A stretch of 64,000 nucleotides of DNA from Rhizobium leguminosarum bv. viciae USDA 2370 (GCF_002008365.1 NZ_MRDL01000009.1:1-64000); one strand, 5' to 3'; positions 27,480 to 38,534 are shown, numbered from the stretch's first letter. Made by a program: numbers and translations. The notes: a model not told the origin generated them from the letters alone.

Positions 27480-27625
27480 GAGCGGGCTGGCCCTCCCTTT
27501 TGCTTAAGGCGAGCCAGCAGGGACTGGCGGTGTTTGGCCACACACACGTGCTCGGAGTCCATAAACAGAAACTAGTGGCCTCCGGCAAGTCCAAGACAGC
27601 CGAGGCGGTCCGCTATGCTCCTACT
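27480..27625 (+). mobile_element. Possible IS transposase remnant
   Basis: A frame reads VFGHTHVLGVHKQKL and ASGKSKTAEAVRYA, the second part resembling the SGKSxLAxAIRYAL region near the C-terminus of IS66 TnpC proteins. Too short and diverged for certainty. Confidence 0.25.
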
Positions 27626-27629
27626 CGCC

Positions 27630-27940
27630 GCGAGGCGTCATCGAAAACGATAAGCGGCGTTGCCACCAAGCTCGGCGCCGCGTTTCATGATCTCGTTGGC
27701 GCCCTGGAGCATCAGGATCTTGCCGACATTGCTCGCGCCGGTGAAGGTGAGCTTGCGCACCTTCTCGTTCTCCGTGAATTTCGTGCCGATAAATGGGAAT
27801 CCTCGGAGAGCACGAACATGAAGATACCAGTCGACAGGCCTGCGCGCTCTGCAAGCAATGCGAGCGATGTGCCGAAAGCATTTTTCCTCGGTAGTGATCG
27901 GTGCGAGGAAGCGGATGATGTGGCCCAACGCCGCAGGTGA
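27630..27940 (-). pseudogene. Aldehyde dehydrogenase (GabD-like) relic
   Basis: On the minus strand KLTFTGASNVGKILMLQGA and GAELGGNAAYRF match the NAD-binding FTGSTEVG and catalytic ELGGNAPFIVF region of GabD-type dehydrogenases. The flanks are scrambled by frameshifts, and the catalytic cysteine region is missing. Confidence 0.65.
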
Positions 27941-28193
27941 GCAGGATCAGCCCTTGAAAGGCGCCTTCTCGCTGACCTGTCTGATAAATTCGCCAGCGTC
28001 GCTGTTGCGAGTGATCGAACACATGGCTATGAAATCCCACACTGATTTCGATCTGCCACGGGTATTTTTCTCCAAATGTGCCCGTGTCTTTCCCTGTGCG
28101 AACGCGTTTTGCAAACAATGCAGCGTTCAAGACGCTTCCTTGGATCGAGCGTATTTCTAACCGGCAAAATTGCGGCTGAACGAAAGTGCCGAG

Positions 28194-28610
28194 ATGGACC
28201 ACAAAAAGAAAATCTATCGCGTTGCGGAAGCTGCACGTCTAGCGGGAGTTTCTGCATCGACACTTCGGCTTTGGGAGAAGGAGGGTCTCATCGTACCGGA
28301 TCGCTCGGAAAAGGGCCACCGGCGGTACGACGCTGACCACGTTACGCGGTTAAAGCGTATCGCATCGCTTAGAAAAGACAGACGACTCACCATCGCGGGG
28401 ATCCGCGAAGATCTCAGGAAGTCTTCGCCAGAAGCGGGCACGCCTCGGGACGCGAGTGATGCCATTCCGGAGGTGAAGAAGCGGAAGCAGCTCGAAGACG
28501 AAATCGCCCGGTTGAAACGGATTGTCGCAGAGCAGACGCTGGAGCTCAATATGTTGCGGGAGGTCCATTCGCCGAAACGCCCAGGGCCTGCTCGGAAGCG
28601 GGAGGGGTGA
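28194..28610 (+). CDS. MerR-family regulator
   Basis: 138 residues. The N-terminal winged helix (YRVAEAARLAGVSASTLRLWEKEGLI, then GHRRYDADHV) is followed by a helix and a leucine-rich coiled coil (QLEDEIARLKRIVAEQTLELNML) for dimerisation. No metal-binding cysteines are visible, so it is more like a small-molecule or nutrient-type MerR than a metal sensor. Stands alone; the effector is unknown. An in-frame TTG at 28170 is an alternative start. Confidence 0.8.
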   Translation: MDHKKKIYRVAEAARLAGVSASTLRLWEKEGLIVPDRSEKGHRRYDADHVTRLKRIASLRKDRRLTIAGIREDLRKSSPEAGTPRDASDAIPEVKKRKQLEDEIARLKRIVAEQTLELNMLREVHSPKRPGPARKREG

Positions 28611-28795
28611 AGGACATGTGCCGGGATTAGATGGTCTCGATCCGGCGTGCCTGTGGGCCGTTGAACTTCGATCGGACCACCTACCACTACACCTCTCTCC
28701 AGGCCGATCAGGCCGGTCCGGACGTCGTATTCGTGCGATCTGCGAGACGAGTGTGCGGTAAGACTATCGTTGCTTGCATGTGCGGTTTCGCGGGG
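28611..28795 (+). mobile_element. IS3-family orfB fragment
   Basis: VSIRRACGPLNFDRTTYHYTS and, in the next frame, IRAICETSVR match the start of IS3/IS407-type transposase orfB. There is a stop codon (RD then TAG) and a frameshift; the DDE domain is absent. Confidence 0.7.
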
Positions 28796-28807
28796 TTCGG
28801 TCATGGC

Positions 28808-29470
28808 TCATCCCTTTCCTGGTTGTGTGGCGACACCGCGTGCACCTTCGGCCGCATCGCGCTGTGCCCTGAGGCTGGCGCGCAGCTCCCGCCTGAGTTC
28901 CGTGAACTGCCGCGTCAGCTCGTCGAAGTCGTGCTGGCTCGGAACGCCCAACAGCTTGGCGACGCTGTCGGTCATTTGCTGCTGGCAGGTGCGCAGGTCC
29001 AGCGCGGCGAGCAGCAATTCGCGCTGCGCGGCGAGGAAATCCTTAGAGCGCAGGTTGCTGATCAGTTCCTCGTTGGCAATGTCCCTCCATTTGTCGAAGG
29101 CCTTGCGCCAGCCGAAATCCTTGGCGTCTCCTTCCTTCGTGTCGGCGAGCGTCGCGCTGTAGCGTTCATAGGCCTTGCTCCACGGCACGGTGGCGATGGC
29201 GTGATAGGTCGCCATGCGTTGGCCCACGTCCATCCAGGCCGCCATCAGCGCGTAGACCTGTCGGTCGAGGTTCCACATGTCGGCAAGGCGCGGGCTTTCC
29301 ACCATGTGCTTGATGGTTTTTGAGATCTCGCTGCCCTGCGCGGCGGCAAACAAGCTGCTGTCAGCCGCGCGCGTGGTGAAAAAGGGCATCATCGAGTTGA
29401 ACCACAATTTTCCAACCTCCCCTGACTGCTCCATGTTGCTGCGCCACATTTCCGACATGCGCAGCAGCAT
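28808..29470 (-). CDS. phaE: PHA synthase subunit PhaE-like protein (class III)
   Basis: About 220 residues starting at an internal ATG; homologous sequence extends ~20 codons upstream (PPSSDDQPEFSQ) without a clear start, so the N-terminus may be damaged. Resembles PhaE, the non-catalytic partner of PhaC in class III polyhydroxyalkanoate synthases: a helix-rich central part with DMWNLDRQVYALMAAWMDV and a C-terminal heptad-like DELTRQFTELRRELRASL. It lies just after the 3' end of an alcohol dehydrogenase fragment, and no phaC is in the window. Whether it is functional alone is doubtful. Confidence 0.6.
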   Translation of the reverse strand: MLLRMSEMWRSNMEQSGEVGKLWFNSMMPFFTTRAADSSLFAAAQGSEISKTIKHMVESPRLADMWNLDRQVYALMAAWMDVGQRMATYHAIATVPWSKAYERYSATLADTKEGDAKDFGWRKAFDKWRDIANEELISNLRSKDFLAAQRELLLAALDLRTCQQQMTDSVAKLLGVPSQHDFDELTRQFTELRRELRASLRAQRDAAEGARGVATQPGKG

Positions 29471-29515
29471 CTGCGAGAATTCCGGTTGGTCGTCCGAGCT
29501 CGGGGGATGGCCGGC

Positions 29516-29648
29516 TCACTCGCCTGCGGCCGGGCCGCGGCCCGCAAGCGCGCTGGCATAGATCGCCCAGGCCTGGTCGTAGTCGAGCTTGCGCGGATTG
29601 TTGACCAGGATGCGCTTCTGCTGTTTCATCGCATCCTCCGCCCGCAGG
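29516..29648 (-). pseudogene. C-terminal fragment of an iron-type alcohol dehydrogenase
   Basis: Encodes EDAMKQQKRILVNNPRKLDY and AIYASALAG, matching the end of the dehydrogenase at 5,034-6,207. The bases after the stop (CGAGCTCGGACGAC-AACCGGAAT) also match those after the 5-kb copy, so dehydrogenase and phaE were neighbours before both copies were rearranged. Confidence 0.75.
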
Positions 29649-29699
29649 CCGGAGCTTGCACAGCAGTTTTTCATTTGTTTGCTGAATTGGCAGCCACAA

Positions 29700-29745
29700 G
29701 GACTGAACGCTCAAGCAGCCTAACCTGCGGCCTTCACCGGATGCA
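29700..29745. repeat. Copy of the IS66-type end found at positions 37-78
   Basis: GAACGCTCAAGCAGCCTAAC and GCGGCCTTCACCGGATGCAT align with the element end at the left edge of the window. The final TTAC is mutated to ATAC. It marks an old insertion next to the phaE fragment. Confidence 0.35.
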
Positions 29746-29767
29746 TACCTTCGACGCTTCGAAAAAC

Positions 29768-29947
29768 ATGGCCCGATTTTACGCTATGTCAATCGAGCCG
29801 ACGTTATTTGGGGAGGTCTGCTTGACGCGGCGCTGGGGGCGCATCGGCTCTGGTGCCAAGAGGGAAGTCTACCATTTCCCTCGGGAGGAAGAGGCGGTCG
29901 CACGGATACAAACCGAAACCCAGTGCGGCCAGAAAACGATGGCCTGA
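29768..29947 (+). CDS. Short WGR-domain protein, probably truncated
   Basis: 59 residues: MSIEPTLFGEVCLTRRWGRIG contains the W-G-R core, followed by FPREEEAVAR. WGR domains bind nucleic acid ends or act with PARP-type and MolR-type proteins. Plasmid-borne stand-alone copies in rhizobia are usually ~80-100 residues, so the last part seems lost through a frameshift. Function unknown. Confidence 0.55.
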   Translation: MARFYAMSIEPTLFGEVCLTRRWGRIGSGAKREVYHFPREEEAVARIQTETQCGQKTMA

Positions 29948-29959
29948 TTGGCTACCGGA

Positions 29960-30319
29960 TCAGGCGGCCGCGTTCACATCGAACTCGAAATGAAGCTGGT
30001 CATAGGGGAATTCGACGCCGGCGTCGGTCCGGTCCAGGACACCCGCGTTGACAAGCGTCGTCACATCCTTATGGACGGCCTGCACGTCCCGGCCGACACG
30101 TCGGGCGACTTCCCGTATCGCCAGCGGCCCCTGCCCTGCCATCGCCTTCACGATCGCAAGCCGCGGCGGCGCAAGCACCCTGTGCATGTCGTCGTAGCTT
30201 GGAAAATTCACCGACGGCGTAGCAGGAACGACGACGCCTTCCAATGCCTTTTGCCCCGCATTCACGAAGCGGGCCTTGGCATCGGCAATCGAGCTTAGTC
30301 TGATGACGAGCGTCCTCAT
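29960..30319 (-). CDS. HTH DNA-binding protein, antitoxin-like partner of a TumE-type gene
   Basis: 119 residues. A winged helix-turn-helix of the MarR/ArsR type (LAIREVARRVGRDVQAVHKDVTTLVNAGVLDR). The ATG overlaps the stop of the upstream DUF6516/TumE-type gene (ATGA), the common arrangement of this toxin-antitoxin family. Because the toxin gene is broken, this antitoxin is probably free of its partner and may only act as a DNA-binding protein. Confidence 0.65.
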   Translation of the reverse strand: MRTLVIRLSSIADAKARFVNAGQKALEGVVVPATPSVNFPSYDDMHRVLAPPRLAIVKAMAGQGPLAIREVARRVGRDVQAVHKDVTTLVNAGVLDRTDAGVEFPYDQLHFEFDVNAAA

Positions 30320-30480
30320 GCGAGTATCCTTTCCATGTCCGCCTGAAATGCATCGAACAATGCTTCCAGCGTTGTGAATTCCATCGGTTCCTCGATATCA
30401 CAGATGGCGATGATCGCCCTTGCCGCGCTCATTGTCATAACGCATGACGCACTCGCCCTCCTCTCCTGATCCTCGATCAT
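30316..30480 (-). pseudogene. TumE-type (DUF6516) toxin remnant
   Basis: Reads GECVMRYDNERGKGDHRH and then, after a frameshift of about two bases, CDIEEPMEFTTLEALFDAFQ, the C-terminal half of DUF6516 proteins. The N-terminal half is unrecognisable. It overlaps the HTH gene by four bases. Confidence 0.6.
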
Positions 30481-31115
30481 CCCCGTCAATTCCACGCGTC
30501 ATCACCGGGAAGGTCGCCGTTGGTTGATCGCGGCGGCGAGCTTGTCGATACCCTGCGCATCGAGGGCGGCGAATTCGCCAACCCGCATGACAGATGTTCC
30601 AACTCGTCCGGGCGGGTTTTCGCATCGCGCCAGAAGACCAACGCGGCGGTAATGGTGGCCTAGTCCACGGGGTCAAGATCGATGCGCACGTTTCGCAATG
30701 TCGGCTTGGGCGATCCTCCTATGAGCGCTTCGAAAGAGCGGCATGATGCGCTTGCGCGTGAGGCGGTCGCGGGTGGTCGTGAACATCGAGCCATCCCGTT
30801 CCCGCCATGTTTCGCAGCCGTTGATGGTGGTGCGTCCACGGCGTTTGCGGATCGGCGGCAGGACGCTGCGCCTGCTGCTCAGGCGTCAGGTCTTGAAACC
30901 GCTCGATCTCGTAGTCAGGCATCCAGCCGTCTTGCAAAGGGTGCGGCGCGTTCCGATAGCGATGCTCGATCGCAGGACCGCCGAATAGGCCGGGCTGTAT
31001 CCCGGCAAGCCGTCGTTGATGTTGCGCCTTCCGATAGTCGGCACGCATTGACCGTCCGCGCTCAAGGCGGGGCGGTCAGGCTCGTTTTCGGTTCCGTGCC
31101 GCCGATGGGAGTCCT
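30481..31115. other. Region of decayed genes, not resolved
   Basis: On the minus strand near 30,530-30,690 the pieces VRIDLDPVD, ALVFWRDA and MRVGEFAALDAQGIDKLAAAINQ suggest a broken small rhizobial hypothetical gene. The minus frame at 30,719-31,048 (DLTPEQQAQRPA...) is open but not recognised. No intact gene can be supported. Confidence 0.3.
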
Positions 31116-31352
31116 CTACGCTCTTATCACCCATGTTGAATGTCCTGCAGATCGAGGGAATAGCTGCGCCGCGCCGGCCGCAATGGCGGCGTGCTCGATA
31201 TGAAGCTCGGCGGCGCGATGACCGGACGGACGCTTGCACCATGTTCCCGCCTTCACATGGCATGTGGGCCAAGGGACGCGGGTGTCGGGATGGTCGGGCC
31301 ACCCCTCCCCGCAACGGGAGAACGCGAAAGCAGCTTGGCCGCACGCCTCCAT
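31116..31352 (-). CDS. Small protein with a possible zinc-binding motif
   Basis: 78-codon open frame. The part VPWPTCHVKAGTWCKRPSGHRAAELH looks like the C-P-x-C...C-x-x-P-S-G...H motif of small mobile-element zinc-finger proteins, with one cysteine (usual CPTC) replaced by tryptophan. Possibly a degraded copy; no function assigned. Confidence 0.35.
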   Translation of the reverse strand: MEACGQAAFAFSRCGEGWPDHPDTRVPWPTCHVKAGTWCKRPSGHRAAELHIEHAAIAAGAAQLFPRSAGHSTWVIRA

Positions 31353-31406
31353 ATAGGTGCGCCGGCAAATTGCGGAAAGATCGCGATTCCCGGTGGTGTC
31401 CGCGCA

Positions 31407-32597
31407 TCACCAGAGCACCGGCAACTCCTCGAACCCGCCAGTAATGATCTCCTTGCGCAACTTCAGTTCTCCAGACGCCACGGCCAAGCGCAGCGTGGGG
31501 AAGCGCTGGAAGATCGAACCGAACACCACATTGAGTTCCAGCCTGGCAAGCGCCTCGCCGATGCAGTAGTGCGGCCCGTAGGAGAACGCCAGGTGCGGTT
31601 TTTCGGCGCGTCCGATGTCGAAGATTTCCGGGTCGTCGAAATGGCGTGGATCGAACGACGTCGCCGGCAGGCCGACCAGCACCTTGCTCTCCGCGGGAAT
31701 ATGCACGCCCGCGATGGTCACGTCGGTCGTCGGATAGCGCATGATGCCGTCCCAGCCCGCGCCCGGCGGGTACATGCGCAGGATTTCCTCCACTGCCTTG
31801 TCCACGAGGGATGGATCGCCGACCAGGCGTTCGCGCTGTTGCGGATGGCGGAACATGGCCAGCAGGCCTAATTCGATCTGTGCGACGGTGCTCTCGTGCC
31901 CCGCCACTAGTATGCCCGCGGCCAAGCCGATCGCCTCTTCCTCGGTCGCCTTGCCCTGGTCGACCGCCGCGAGCAGATCCGTCAGCAGGTTGTCGCCCGG
32001 ATCCTGGCGCTTGCCTCGCATCTTGCCGCGAATGTAGGTGCGCAATTCTTCCCAGGCCAGGAGCGCCGCGCTACGCGGGCCGCTTTCATGCTGGTGCGTC
32101 ATCACCTCATCGGACAGCTCGGCGAAAAAGGCGTGATCCTCGTAGGGCACGCCCATCAGCGCGCTGATGACCATGGCCGGAAGCGGAAAGGAGAGGTAGT
32201 GCCGCAGGTCGGCGGGCTGGGGCTGGGCCGCCAGCGTCTCGAACAACTGCGCGGCGATCGCCTCGATTCGCTGCGCGAGCAGCTTCACCCTGCGGTTGCT
32301 AAAGGCCGGCGCCACGATCGTGCGTAACCGGGCATGCTCGCTGCCCTCGTGCGAGCCCAGCCACCCCGGCGAACCGAGAATCACCGTAGCCGGGGTGAAT
32401 GCCGCCGGGGGCATTCCCGAGGGCCGGAACGCCGAGTCGGACAGTACCGCCTTAGCTTCCTCTTAGCCTGTTACCCACCAACCTTCGTGCCCGGACGGGA
32501 AGCGCACGCGGTGGATCGGACCGTTGGCGCGTAACGCCAACATCTCGGGCGAGGGCTCGATGTGATTGACGCGCCACATCGGCAGCGTCGGCAAGGG
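31407..32597 (-). pseudogene. Cytochrome P450 of the gibberellin cluster (CYP112-like), with a nonsense codon
   Basis: The frame from PLPTLPMWRVNHIEPSP to the end at 31407 reads as one P450 except for TAA at 32463-32465, where the family has a tyrosine codon (VTG-stop-EEAKAVL). P450 signatures are intact downstream: AGHEST (oxygen-binding helix), EEILR (ExxR) and FSYGPHYCIG (heme cysteine). The very N-terminus lacks a start codon. The sequence is close to CYP112, the first P450 of the rhizobial gibberellin operon, as I remember it. No other gene of that operon is present, so this is an isolated dying relic. Confidence 0.7.
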
Positions 32598-32599
32598 TT

Positions 32600-33900
32600 G
32601 TCCGGACCTGATGGCACTTCACTCTCTATGCGATGAAAGGGCGGAAGGTGACCGGCAAGCGCTGCCGACAGCCAATGACTTAAAGCGGCATGTAGAAGAC
32701 GTCCTACGCGGCGATTGTCGGCGCCAGATATTCCACCGCACGAACAGCGGGGAAGTACCGGCATGACGCGCTGGACGTCTTGCAAGCGTCAGCAGGAACC
32801 GCAATCGTCTTCATCGTCTTGCTCTACGATGTGTCTTCTTACCGTTTCCTCATGCCTCTCGAAGGGCTGCGCTCTGCTTCAGCGAGAGAAAAGACCACCT
32901 CAACATCCTCGCGTGAGACGAGCGGGCCTGAAGCCCAAGAGCTCAGGGGACCAAGGTGCGACTAGGTCCTCGATAATGGTTTGAAGATCTGCCAGGAGAT
33001 GTGCGGTAAACTGTCGGCGTGAGCTCACGAGAACTGCCAAATCATTGGTCTTGAAATGGCAACCAAGTTTCTGCCACACAAAGCGATCGGATTCAGTCAA
33101 GACGATGTTCCTTTGAAAGTGGAGTTGAGTGGAAGGCAAGGGTCTCTAAGCAGCATTCGCATCAGGTTTCTCTCCAAACGTTACTCTGCAGATATCGGTC
33201 TTCGCGGCCGCGAGCATGAAGCGTATGCGCTGCGTGCGTGAGCTCATCTGCTAAGTCCCCTGGATTAGGAGTTCGCCTTACCTGCAGTCCTGGAGCACGA
33301 AGCCTGTGACATATAGATCGGGGGACGGCCCAAAACCTTGGATACGATGTCCATTACCTCCGCATTGGTGGAAGTCAGCGATTCGATCGCTTATCGGCCT
33401 ACCGCTACCCCTGACAGCTCATACAACGATCGGTTCTTGAGCCGCGCTTCCCGTATCGGGCTCGATTCACCCTCGAGGCTCTGCGGGCAAAACTTCAAAG
33501 CCTCTTTCGGATGGGCCGAAGCGAGATAAGCACGGAGTTCGTTGATCTGTCGAAGCGAATAGGAGCATCTTCCTGCGGCCCCTGGCTCCGGTGTTGGCCC
33601 CAGCCCATCAATGGACGACTGACGCCGATAGCTGCCCGATGCAAGGTCATGTCCGGAAAGTGGCTATATGCAGCATAGATATCATCGTGACGGTTTATCT
33701 TCTCATTGGCGTATATATTCTGTCTTCGTTTACCCCAGTTGCCTGAGCTGGTCAACACTCAGCAGCCAGCAAGCACTTTGCCGCGCCAACAAACTTACCG
33801 GCTCCATCGGAGCAGGGCGTTCGTCAGCCGATCTGAACCCTTCAAACTGGACCAGTTTTAGCTAAAGTTTTCCGGTGCATTTTCTGGCTGGGAAAGGAAC
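32600..33900. other. Long region without a recognisable gene
   Basis: Only short frames. The minus frame 32,900-33,139 (IVLTESDRFVWQKLGCHFKTND...) and the plus frame at 33,338 look protein-like in composition, but I do not recognise either. It separates the P450 relic from the nif block and is probably a graveyard of insertion events. Confidence 0.3.
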
Positions 33901-33904
33901 AACG

Positions 33905-34050
33905 ATGAAGGCATCGCAATTTTCGGACGCGCAGACGGCGTTCATTCTGAAGCAAAGTGATGAAGGTGTCTGTTGCTGCGATCTGCCGCAACGCATCAGT
34001 CAGGCGACCTACTTCAATTGGAGGAAGAAGTATGCCGGCATGTTGCCGCC
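33905..34050 (+). mobile_element. IS3-family orfA fragment
   Basis: MKASQFSDAQTAFILKQSDEG and, after a local frame disturbance, SQATYFNWRKKYAGM match the helix-turn-helix orfA of IS3/IS407-type elements. It stops ~150 bases before the NifA site of nifH and may have been cut by the event that set the left border of the nif block. Confidence 0.75.
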
Positions 34051-34199
34051 GACAGACATCGGCGATCGGGACTCCCCCTCTACCAAAATTGAGGACAATG
34101 CGATCTCCTTAATTTCTTCCTGCATGGGTCGTAAGTCGCAGTTCCAGATGGCCCGATTAACCGAAATTCTCGACATCCATTTACGATCGTCGTCACTTT

Positions 34200-34317
34200 T
34201 GTCGGCTTTGCGACAAGCATTCTTCCTCGCCCAATCGCGTATTTTCCGTCCAGGTAGCTGAAACAGCAGTTAATTATTGTTGGTCAGCTCAATCGGCCTG
34301 CCTGGCACGAATCTTGA
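34200..34317 (+). promoter_or_regulatory. nifH promoter: NifA activator site and sigma-54 element
   Basis: NifA site TGT-N10-ACA at 34200-34215 and -24/-12 element TGGCAC-GAATC-TTGA at 34303-34317, 86 bases before the nifH start. NifA bound to the upstream site activates sigma-54 polymerase when oxygen is low. Confidence 0.92.
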
Positions 34318-34367
34318 GAGCTATTGCGAGGCAGCGGAACGGCCTCCGCATCCGCGTTGCGGGATAA

Positions 34368-35282
<915 letters not shown>

Positions 35283-35398
35283 TAGCTGCCCAGTGATCAC
35301 ACTGATACGAGCGTGCAGCGACACGCAAAGCGCTCGCCATCCCGTGAGGGAGGTTTCGCCAATGAGGCTTCATCCGGATTTTCTAAGGGGTAGGGTCA

Positions 35399-36895
35399 AT
35401 GAGCCTCAAATACGACAATGACAGTGGCTTCCACGCGAAGCTTATAGCAGACGTGCTGTCGCAATATCCGGGCAAAGCAGCGAAGCGCCGCAGTAAACAC
35501 CTTAGCGTGGCAACGAGCGAAAAGGACGCCGGCGAGGACCCAAACACGATTAGCGAATGCGAGGTAAAGTCGAACATCAAGTCTGTTCCTGGCGTGATGA
35601 CGATCCGCGGATGCGCGTATGCCGGTTCAAAGGGCGTCGTCTGGGGACCCATCAAGGATATGGTTCACATTTCACACGGGCCGGTCGGCTGCGGTCAATA
35701 CTCCTGGTCGCAACGTCGCAACTATTACGTCGGTCTGACAGGCATCGACACTTTCGTGACGATGCAATTTACCTCCGATTTCCAGGAGAAGGACATCGTT
35801 TTCGGCGGTGACAAGAAACTGGAAAAGGTCATCGACGAGATTGCTGAGCTTTTCCCGCTAAGCAATGGCATCAGCCTGCAGTCCGAATGTCCGATCGGTC
35901 TGATTGGCGATGACATTGAGGCCGTAGCGCGAAAAAAGGCCAAAGAACATACGACGACCGTCGTGCCGGTGCGCTGCGAAGGCTTCCGTGGTGTGTCGCA
36001 ATCGCTTGGCCACCACATCGCCAACGACGCAATTCGAGATTGGGTCTTCGACAAGAAAGACTTAAAATTCGAGCCGGGTCCTTACGACGTCAATGTCATA
36101 GGCGACTATAACATTGGCGGCGATGCATGGGCGTCGCGCATCCTGCTCGAAGAGATCGGATTGCGCGTGGTCGGCAACTGGTCGGGAGATGCAACTCTCG
36201 CCGAAGTGGAGCGCGCTCCGAGAGCTACGCTCAACCTCATTCACTGCTATCGGTCGATGAATTACATCTCCAGACACATGGAGGAAAAATATGCCATTCC
36301 TTGGATGGAGTATAATTTCTTTGGCCCATTCCAGATCGAAGCCTCGCTGCGCAACATAGCCAAGCATTTCGGGCCGGAGATCGAAGATAGAACGGAAACA
36401 GTCATCGCCAAATACCGACCCTTCGTTTCGGCTGTGGTCGACAAATATTGGCCGCGCCTTTCTGGCAAACGGGTGATGCTCTACATCGGCGGATTGCGCC
36501 CTCGTCACGTCATCACCGCCTATGAGGACCTCGGAATGGAAATCGTAGGAACCGGCTACGAATTCGGTCATGGCGACGACTATCAGCGCACCGGCCACTA
36601 CGTAAAAGAAGGCACGTTGATCTACGATGACGTGACTAGCTACGAACTAGAGAAATTCATCGAGGGAATTCGGCCCGATCTCGTCGGGTCCGGCGTTAAA
36701 GAAAAATACCCGGTGCAGAAAATGGGCATTCCATTCCGTCAGATGCACTCCTGGGACTATTCTGGTCCGTATCACGGTTATGACGGCTTCGCGATTTTCG
36801 CTCGGGATATGGACATGGCGATCAACAATCCAGTTTGGCGTCTCTACGACGCGCCCTGGAAAAATGACCGCGCTTTGGCGGCGGTTGCTGGGTGA
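35399..36895 (+). CDS. nifD: Nitrogenase MoFe protein alpha chain
   Basis: 498 residues. Holds FeMo-cofactor and half of the P-cluster. P-cluster cysteines are in [16 protein letters not shown] and [11 protein letters not shown]; the cofactor is bound by Cys283 ([10 protein letters not shown]) and His450 ([10 protein letters not shown]), equivalent to Cys275 and His442 of Azotobacter. It lies 116 bases after nifH and 97 before nifK, with a small GCGCG/CGCGC hairpin in the latter gap that may tune mRNA. Confidence 0.98.
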   Translation: MSLKYDNDSGFHAKLIADVLSQYPGKAAKRRSKHLSVATSEKDAGEDPNTISECEVKSNIKSVPGVMTIRGCAYAGSKGVVWGPIKDMVHISHGPVGCGQYSWSQRRNYYVGLTGIDTFVTMQFTSDFQEKDIVFGGDKKLEKVIDEIAELFPLSNGISLQSECPIGLIGDDIEAVARKKAKEHTTTVVPVRCEGFRGVSQSLGHHIANDAIRDWVFDKKDLKFEPGPYDVNVIGDYNIGGDAWASRILLEEIGLRVVGNWSGDATLAEVERAPRATLNLIHCYRSMNYISRHMEEKYAIPWMEYNFFGPFQIEASLRNIAKHFGPEIEDRTETVIAKYRPFVSAVVDKYWPRLSGKRVMLYIGGLRPRHVITAYEDLGMEIVGTGYEFGHGDDYQRTGHYVKEGTLIYDDVTSYELEKFIEGIRPDLVGSGVKEKYPVQKMGIPFRQMHSWDYSGPYHGYDGFAIFARDMDMAINNPVWRLYDAPWKNDRALAAVAG

Positions 36896-36992
36896 GAACA
36901 TAGCGTTCGCGCGTAAAAAACGCGCAACGGCTTAAGCGACGCATGTTTCTGGACCGCCCTTGAGCCGCGGCCAGATCGAAAGAGGTGACTCT

Positions 36993-38534
36993 ATGCCGCA
37001 ATCAGCTGAGAAAACTCTCGACCACGCGCCCCTATTCTGCGAGCCGGAATACAGGCAGATGTTAGCCGAGAAAAAGTTGAACTTCGAATGCCCACACCCT
37101 GATCAGGTCGTGTCAGACCAACGCGAATTCACGAAGACCTGGGAATACCGCGAGCAAAACTTGGCCCGCCAAGCCCTTGTCGTCAATCCAGCCAAAGCCT
37201 GCCAGCCACTCGGCGCGGTTTTCGCAGCGGCGGGATTCGAGCGAACGATGTCGTTCGTCCATGGCAGCCAAGGTTGCGTTGCCTACTACAGATCGCACCT
37301 ATCGCGCCATTTCAAGGAGCCGTCATCGGTGGTCTCGTCATCGATGACAGAAGACGCCGCTGTATTTGGTGGCCTGAAGAATATGGTCGACGGTCTCGCC
37401 AACACGTACAAGCTCTATAACCCGAAGATGATCGCGGTGTCGACCACATGTATGGCCGAGGTCATCGGAGATGACCTGCATGGTTTTATCGAAAACGCCA
37501 AAAGTGAAGGTTCGGTCCCGCGCGATTTCGATGTCCCCTTCGCCCACACACCTGCCTTTGTCGGCAGCCATGTCGATGGCTATGACAGCATGGTAAAAGG
37601 TGTGCTGGAGAATTTCTGGAAGGGCACCGCGCGAAATGAAGCCACCGCTACTATCAACATCATTCCTGGATTTGATGGCTTCTGCGTTGGGAACAATCGC
37701 GAATTAAAACGCCTGCTCGACTTGATGCAAGTGACTTACATGTTCATCCAGGACGCATCAGATCAGTTCGATACGCCTTCCGATGGCAAATTTCGGATGT
37801 ATGACGGCGGGACCAAAATCAATGACGTGAAGGCGGCGTTGAACGCGGAGTGGACATTGTCCCTGCAATATTACAACACTCGCAAGACGCTGGATTACTG
37901 CAGAGACGTTGGACAAGCGGCGACCTCCTTCCACTACCCTCTCGGCGTCGAAGCTACCGACGAACTTCTGATGGTGATATCGGAGATTTCCAGCAGAGAA
38001 ATTCCCGAGGCGATCCGTCTGGAGCGCGGCCGACTCATCGATGCGATGGCGGACAGCCAAGCTTGGCTGTATGGAAAAAAATACGCGATCTACGGCGATC
38101 CAGATTTCGTTTATGCGATGGCGCGCTTCATCATGGAGACCGGCGGCGAGCCAACCCACTGCCTCGCCACAAATGGCACCTCAGCTTGGGAGGACGAGAT
38201 GAAGGAACTCCTCGCATCCTCGCCCTTCGGGAAGAATGCACAGGTTTGGCCAGGCAAAGATCTCTGGGCACTGCGCTCGCTACTGTTCACCGAGCCGGTG
38301 GATCTCCTGATCGGAAATTCTTATGGGAAGTATCTCGAACGGGACACCGGTACCCCACTGGTTCGGCTGATGTTTCCAATTTTCGACCGGCACCATCATC
38401 ATCGATTCCCCCTCATGGGTTACCAAGGCGGACTGCGTCTTTTAACGGCGATCCTCGACAAGATCTTCGACAACCTCGATCGCGAAACAATGCACGCGGG
38501 TGTGACAGATTATTCGTACGACCTCACTCGCTAA
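36993..38534 (+). CDS. nifK: Nitrogenase MoFe protein beta chain
   Basis: 513 residues, the usual rhizobial length. Forms the alpha2beta2 MoFe protein with NifD and supplies the other P-cluster ligands: cysteines in AKACQPLGA, GSQGCVAYYRSH and STTCMAEVIGDD. I chose the ATG at 36993, five bases after GAGGTGA, over an in-frame GTG/TTG-type start in the longer frame at 36960. Confidence 0.98.
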   Translation: MPQSAEKTLDHAPLFCEPEYRQMLAEKKLNFECPHPDQVVSDQREFTKTWEYREQNLARQALVVNPAKACQPLGAVFAAAGFERTMSFVHGSQGCVAYYRSHLSRHFKEPSSVVSSSMTEDAAVFGGLKNMVDGLANTYKLYNPKMIAVSTTCMAEVIGDDLHGFIENAKSEGSVPRDFDVPFAHTPAFVGSHVDGYDSMVKGVLENFWKGTARNEATATINIIPGFDGFCVGNNRELKRLLDLMQVTYMFIQDASDQFDTPSDGKFRMYDGGTKINDVKAALNAEWTLSLQYYNTRKTLDYCRDVGQAATSFHYPLGVEATDELLMVISEISSREIPEAIRLERGRLIDAMADSQAWLYGKKYAIYGDPDFVYAMARFIMETGGEPTHCLATNGTSAWEDEMKELLASSPFGKNAQVWPGKDLWALRSLLFTEPVDLLIGNSYGKYLERDTGTPLVRLMFPIFDRHHHHRFPLMGYQGGLRLLTAILDKIFDNLDRETMHAGVTDYSYDLTR

